DNA from: Pantoea sp. CCBC3-3-1
GTDB lineage: Bacteria; Pseudomonadota; Gammaproteobacteria; Enterobacterales; Enterobacteriaceae
DNA length: 64,000 nucleotides
Assembly (NCBI RefSeq): GCF_007981265.1
Contig: NZ_CP034363.1
Coordinates: 4,402,001 to 4,466,000 of the forward strand
Direction of reading: 5' to 3'
The notes beneath the pieces are model-generated. The model did no database searches. It was not told where the DNA came from and saw nothing but the letters and a program-made list of their open reading frames with translations. The position numbers were made by a program, and so were the translations under genes. This document shows, piece by piece, positions 60,314 to 64,000 of this stretch (position 1 is the stretch's first letter; each line of letters begins with the position of its first letter).

Positions 60314-61759
60314 TCAGGCCGTACCTCCCACCGTCAGCTTGTCCAGCTTCAGCGTTGGCTGACCGACACCAACCGGCAGGCTCTGCCCTTCTTTACCGCA
60401 GACGCCCACGCCTTTATCCAGCGCCAGGTCGTTACCGACCATGGAAATCTGCTGCATCGCTTCAATGCCGGAACCGATCAGCGTTGCGCCTTTCACCGGT
60501 TTGGTCACCTTGCCGTTCTCAATCAGATAGGCTTCTGAAGTTGAGAAGACAAACTTGCCGGAGGTGATATCTACCTGGCCGCCGCCAAAGTTCGGCGCAT
60601 AGAGGCCATATTCTACGCTGGCGATGATATCTTCCGGGGTGGATTTTCCTGCCAGCATGTAGGTGTTGGTCATACGCGGCATCGGCAGATGCGCATAGGA
60701 TTCACGACGACCGTTGCCGGTAGGCTTAACGCCCATCAGGCGCGCATTGAGTTTATCCTGCATGTATCCTTTCAGGATACCGTTCTCAATCAGTACGTTG
60801 TACTGACCCGGGACACCTTCGTCATCTACCGCTAACGATCCGCGCAGTCCTTCAATGGTGCCATCATCAACCACTGTACACAGCTCAGAAGCCACCAGCT
60901 GGCCCATTTGCCCGCTGAAGACGGAGGTGCCACGGCGGTTGAAGTCACCTTCGAGGCCATGTCCTACTGCTTCATGCAGCAGAACGCCAGGCCAGCCCGC
61001 GCCGAGGACAACCGGGATGGTGCCTGCCGGGGCTGCAACGGCGCTAAGATTAACCAGCGCCATGCGCACCGCCTCGCGAGCCCAGGCTTCGGCACGGATT
61101 TCACCAGACTCGTCCGCGAGGAAGAATTCATAGCCGAAACGACCGCCGCCGCCGCTTGAACCGCGCTCGCGCTTGCCGTTCTCTTCTACCTGAACGCTGA
61201 CGGAGAGGCGAACCAGCGGACGCACATCGGTAGCCAGCGTGCCATCAGTGGCGGCGACCAGCACCATTTCATAAACGCCGCTCAGGCTGGCGCTGACTTC
61301 CTGCACGCGCTTATCGGCCGCGCGTGCAGCCGTATCCACGCGATGCAGCAGCGCGATTTTATCTTCGCGGCTCAGGCTTTGCAGTGGATCAACCGTCGGA
61401 TAAAGCTGGCGGTGCATAACGGCACCCAGCGTATGCGATTTGCCGTTGCCCTGCTCACGCACAATGCTGCGGGCTGCCGTTGCGCTCTGCGTCAGTGCAT
61501 TCAGCGTAATCTGGTCTGCATAAGCAAAACCGGTTTTTTCGCCGCTGACCGCACGCACGCCCACGCCCTGATCGATGTTCCAGGAGCCGTCTTTAATGAT
61601 GCGATCTTCCAGCACCCAGGATTCGTGGTAGCTGGACTGGAAGTAAAGGTCTGCGTAGTCCAGCTTGCGCTCAGAGAGCTGCCCAAGAAGGGAAAAGAGA
61701 TCTTGTTGATTGATATTATTAGCAGTTAGTAACTGTTCACTGACCAGATTCAGACTCAT
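60314..61759 (-). CDS. tldD: Metalloprotease TldD
   Basis: TldD with TldE (PmbA) forms a zinc peptidase that matures microcin B17 and degrades CcdA. The 481-residue protein has the metal-binding [14 protein letters not shown] (HExxxH) and a conserved C-terminal [17 protein letters not shown]. yhdP lies 82 bp upstream. Its partner TldE is not in this window. Confidence 0.97.
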   Translation of the reverse strand: MSLNLVSEQLLTANNINQQDLFSLLGQLSERKLDYADLYFQSSYHESWVLEDRIIKDGSWNIDQGVGVRAVSGEKTGFAYADQITLNALTQSATAARSIVREQGNGKSHTLGAVMHRQLYPTVDPLQSLSREDKIALLHRVDTAARAADKRVQEVSASLSGVYEMVLVAATDGTLATDVRPLVRLSVSVQVEENGKRERGSSGGGGRFGYEFFLADESGEIRAEAWAREAVRMALVNLSAVAAPAGTIPVVLGAGWPGVLLHEAVGHGLEGDFNRRGTSVFSGQMGQLVASELCTVVDDGTIEGLRGSLAVDDEGVPGQYNVLIENGILKGYMQDKLNARLMGVKPTGNGRRESYAHLPMPRMTNTYMLAGKSTPEDIIASVEYGLYAPNFGGGQVDITSGKFVFSTSEAYLIENGKVTKPVKGATLIGSGIEAMQQISMVGNDLALDKGVGVCGKEGQSLPVGVGQPTLKLDKLTVGGTA

Positions 61760-61841
61760 GAATTCTCGCTCTGTTGGAGGAGCCAGTCACCGCTGGCGTT
61801 GCATCTCTATAGCCTGAGGCAATTCCCCGGTCACGTCAAAT

Positions 61842-64000
61842 TCACTTCGCGCTCTTTTCCCGCGGTTTCCGCAGAACTTCATCAATTTGCGGTTTGTCGA
61901 GCGGCCCGGAAATGTGATAGCGCAGCACCGAAATTTTATTCCATAACGGAGCCAGCGCCTTACTGGCAGCAAAAACGGCAGCGCCGATGACGGGATTGAC
62001 CGCAAAGGCGGCCGCAACGCCCACGGTGGCGGAGATTTCTGGCGCAACGACCGCTTCCATATCGATCTGCCGCTGCACCAGATTGATTTTGCCTTTCATA
62101 GCGATATCCGCTTCCAGACCATCAACCAGCAGGTTATCGGTATGCATAACGCCTTTATCAATCCACGCCGTGCCGTTAATAGAGTCGAAGTAGAACCCCT
62201 GACTGAAGGTGTCGGTAAAGTCGAGGCGCAGTTTGCGCAGCAGCGCGTCAAAACTGACCAGGCGGAGCAGCTGCCCGGCGCGTCCCGTATTCACATCGGC
62301 AATTTGTCCCGCGCCCAGATGCGACTTGAGAAGGCCGCTCAGCGTTGCTGCGGATGGCTGCCAGGGTGCCGACTGCCAGTGCAAATCGTAATGGATATCG
62401 AAAGGTGCGTCTCGCAGCGGCGAGTTGACGCCAAACCAGTTGGTCGCATCATTGATGCTTTTACCGCTCAGCGTCCCTTTCAGCGCGGTACGCTGCGCGC
62501 CAGGACGGTTAACCCACTCGCCTTCAACCTTCAGGCGCGAGCTGCCGGTATCAATTAATCCGTTCTGTAGCGTCAGGGTATCGCTGCTGTGCCGTAAACT
62601 GGCCTGCATGCGGCCAAATTTTTGCCCGCGCAGCCAGCATTCATCACAGGCAATATTTAACTCAGGCCAGCTGCTGAAATTAATTGTGGTCGCATCACCC
62701 GGCAACGGTGAGTTGCCATCCTGCGAAGGCCACTGAGGATTGTAATAGAGGTAGCTAAGATGGGCGTTCCACGGCATATGCTGGGTCATCATCAGTTTGC
62801 CATTTAGCTCACGGCCTTTAGCCTCAATTTGGGTATCGCCAGAGACCGTCTGGCTTAGCGTTGCATCGACATCATGCCATTGCTGGCCTGCCAGCGTTAG
62901 CGCTGGCGTCCGCAGGGTAATATCGCCAGGAATATAAGCCCGACCAGTGGCGCTCTGGCTGCTCCCTGAACCGGCTGAACCGGCTGAGAACAGTCCCAGC
63001 CAGGCTTCGCCATCCAGCGGCGGCAGGTTCAGTACCATTCCTTCGTTTTCTGGCAGCGCGGGCGTCGTCTGAGCATGGTTTTCCCAAATGCCTCGGTCAA
63101 CGCGAAGCTGCTTGCCCAGTAACCAGTTACTGTTAAAGCGATGATCGTCCCCAACAACGCCGCTCAGCCTGAATGCAGAAAGATTACCCTGAGCTTTTAC
63201 CGTAACCGGCATGGCCTGACCCGCATGTTTATCTAGCGGCGAAGGTAAGCGACTGCTTACACTCTTCAAATCACCGTTCAGCGTAATTCGATAATCTGCG
63301 TCGCCGCTGTGCGGCAGATTAATCTGTACATCACTTTGCCAGCTGGCGCTGCCCTCAAGCTTATTACGCAATGCCGCGGGCACGACATCCATTTTGCCGG
63401 GCTGCCAGTTGCCTTTCAGGTCAACGCCAATCTGGTAATCCTTTTTGCCTTCCTCAGTCGTAAAGCTGACATCAATCGGCTGGCCGAACCAGCTTCCGGT
63501 CAGTGGCCCACTTTGCAAATTGCCATTGTTATAAGTGAATTGGCCCGAAAGCTGTTTGATAGTGCTGCTAAGCGGCTTAATAAAGAGCGAATTGTTGTTC
63601 AGATTGACGTCGCCGCTGGCCGTGACCAGCTTGCCGTCCAGGGGAATATCAAGATGTAAGCGACCGCTTACATCGCCACCAACCTGAAGCTGTTCAAGTG
63701 CGCTACCCAGCGTCGATTTCAGTGGCGTCTGGTTAAAGTAGCGGCCAACCTCCGTACCTGCACCGTGGATATCCGCATCGATTATCAACTTTTCTTTCAG
63801 ATAATCCGGGATCACAGCCGAGATATTTTTGCCTTCAACCTTGCCCAGTAAGGTCTGATCAGCTTTCATAAACAGGCCGTCATTGACGAAATCGAGATTG
63901 ATGTCGAGGTTTTGCAAATCCGGCCAGCCGGGCTGGAATTGGTAAGTTGCCTGCTTCAGCGGCACCCAAACTTCAAACATACCGTCATTGTGTTTGAACG
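61842..64000 (-). CDS. yhdP: AsmA-like protein YhdP, 3' part only
   Basis: YhdP is a large AsmA-like inner-membrane-anchored protein involved in phospholipid movement to the outer membrane. The frame is open to the right edge with no stop, so at least 719 C-terminal residues are present and the N-terminus lies outside. Visible are repeated beta-rich segments and the AsmA_2 region near the end, with VAPEISATVGVAAAFAVNPV and the ending GPLDKPQIDEVLRKPRE. E. coli YhdP is about 1266 residues. Confidence 0.94.
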   Translation of the reverse strand, partial: FKHNDGMFEVWVPLKQATYQFQPGWPDLQNLDINLDFVNDGLFMKADQTLLGKVEGKNISAVIPDYLKEKLIIDADIHGAGTEVGRYFNQTPLKSTLGSALEQLQVGGDVSGRLHLDIPLDGKLVTASGDVNLNNNSLFIKPLSSTIKQLSGQFTYNNGNLQSGPLTGSWFGQPIDVSFTTEEGKKDYQIGVDLKGNWQPGKMDVVPAALRNKLEGSASWQSDVQINLPHSGDADYRITLNGDLKSVSSRLPSPLDKHAGQAMPVTVKAQGNLSAFRLSGVVGDDHRFNSNWLLGKQLRVDRGIWENHAQTTPALPENEGMVLNLPPLDGEAWLGLFSAGSAGSGSSQSATGRAYIPGDITLRTPALTLAGQQWHDVDATLSQTVSGDTQIEAKGRELNGKLMMTQHMPWNAHLSYLYYNPQWPSQDGNSPLPGDATTINFSSWPELNIACDECWLRGQKFGRMQASLRHSSDTLTLQNGLIDTGSSRLKVEGEWVNRPGAQRTALKGTLSGKSINDATNWFGVNSPLRDAPFDIHYDLHWQSAPWQPSAATLSGLLKSHLGAGQIADVNTGRAGQLLRLVSFDALLRKLRLDFTDTFSQGFYFDSINGTAWIDKGVMHTDNLLVDGLEADIAMKGKINLVQRQIDMEAVVAPEISATVGVAAAFAVNPVIGAAVFAASKALAPLWNKISVLRYHISGPLDKPQIDEVLRKPREKSAK

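Overview
The window is a chromosomal segment from a gamma-proteobacterium of the order Enterobacterales, most likely an Erwinia/Pantoea-type member of the Erwiniaceae. The evidence is gene order and protein similarity recalled from E. coli: almost every gene from tRNA-Leu(GAG)-secG to yhdP follows the E. coli order of the leuU-yhdP region. No transposase, integrase, phage gene or CRISPR array was seen.

Layout. 1-63: 5' part of tRNA-Leu. 120-8284: secG, glmM, folP, ftsH, rlmE, yhbY, greA, dacB (protein export, amino-sugar and folate synthesis, quality control, transcript cleavage, cell wall). 8390-11960: an inserted pair for enterobactin uptake (fepA, fepB), each with a Fur-like site. 12140-17753: obgE, rpmA, rplU, ispB, sfsB, murA, ibaG. 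17879-20978: mlaFEDCB lipid transport operon, transcribed leftward. 21203-29301: a long rightward cluster yrbG-kdsD-kdsC-lptC-lptA-lptB-rpoN-hpf-ptsN-rapZ-ptsO (Kdo synthesis, LPS export, sigma-54, nitrogen PTS). 29318-33252: mtgA, a gene-poor gap ending in the small RNA ArcZ, and arcB.

34394-43285 is the most unusual part. Where E. coli carries gltB-gltD there is a 1843-residue glutamate-synthase-like protein followed by a CysJ-like diflavin reductase, with no gltD. After it comes a glycosyltransferase/acetyltransferase pair in AT-richer DNA.

43636-64000: sspB, sspA, rpsI, rplM, zapE, zapG, degQ, degS, mdh, argR, three tandem YhcN-type periplasmic proteins, a YhcO barstar-like protein, an inserted GabD-like dehydrogenase, a 111-bp palindromic element, aaeB-aaeA-aaeX with divergent aaeR, tldD, and yhdP running off the right edge.

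The core genes are housekeeping and work in envelope biogenesis (glmM, murA, dacB, mtgA, mla, kds, lpt, yhdP), ribosome function (rpmA, rplU, rpsI, rplM, obgE, hpf, rlmE, yhbY) and regulation (rpoN/ptsN/ptsO/rapZ, arcB/ArcZ, sspAB, argR). The accessory content sits in discrete slots between them. Genes expected from E. coli order but not seen: yhbE, elbB, yhcC, gltD, and the nan-region genes.
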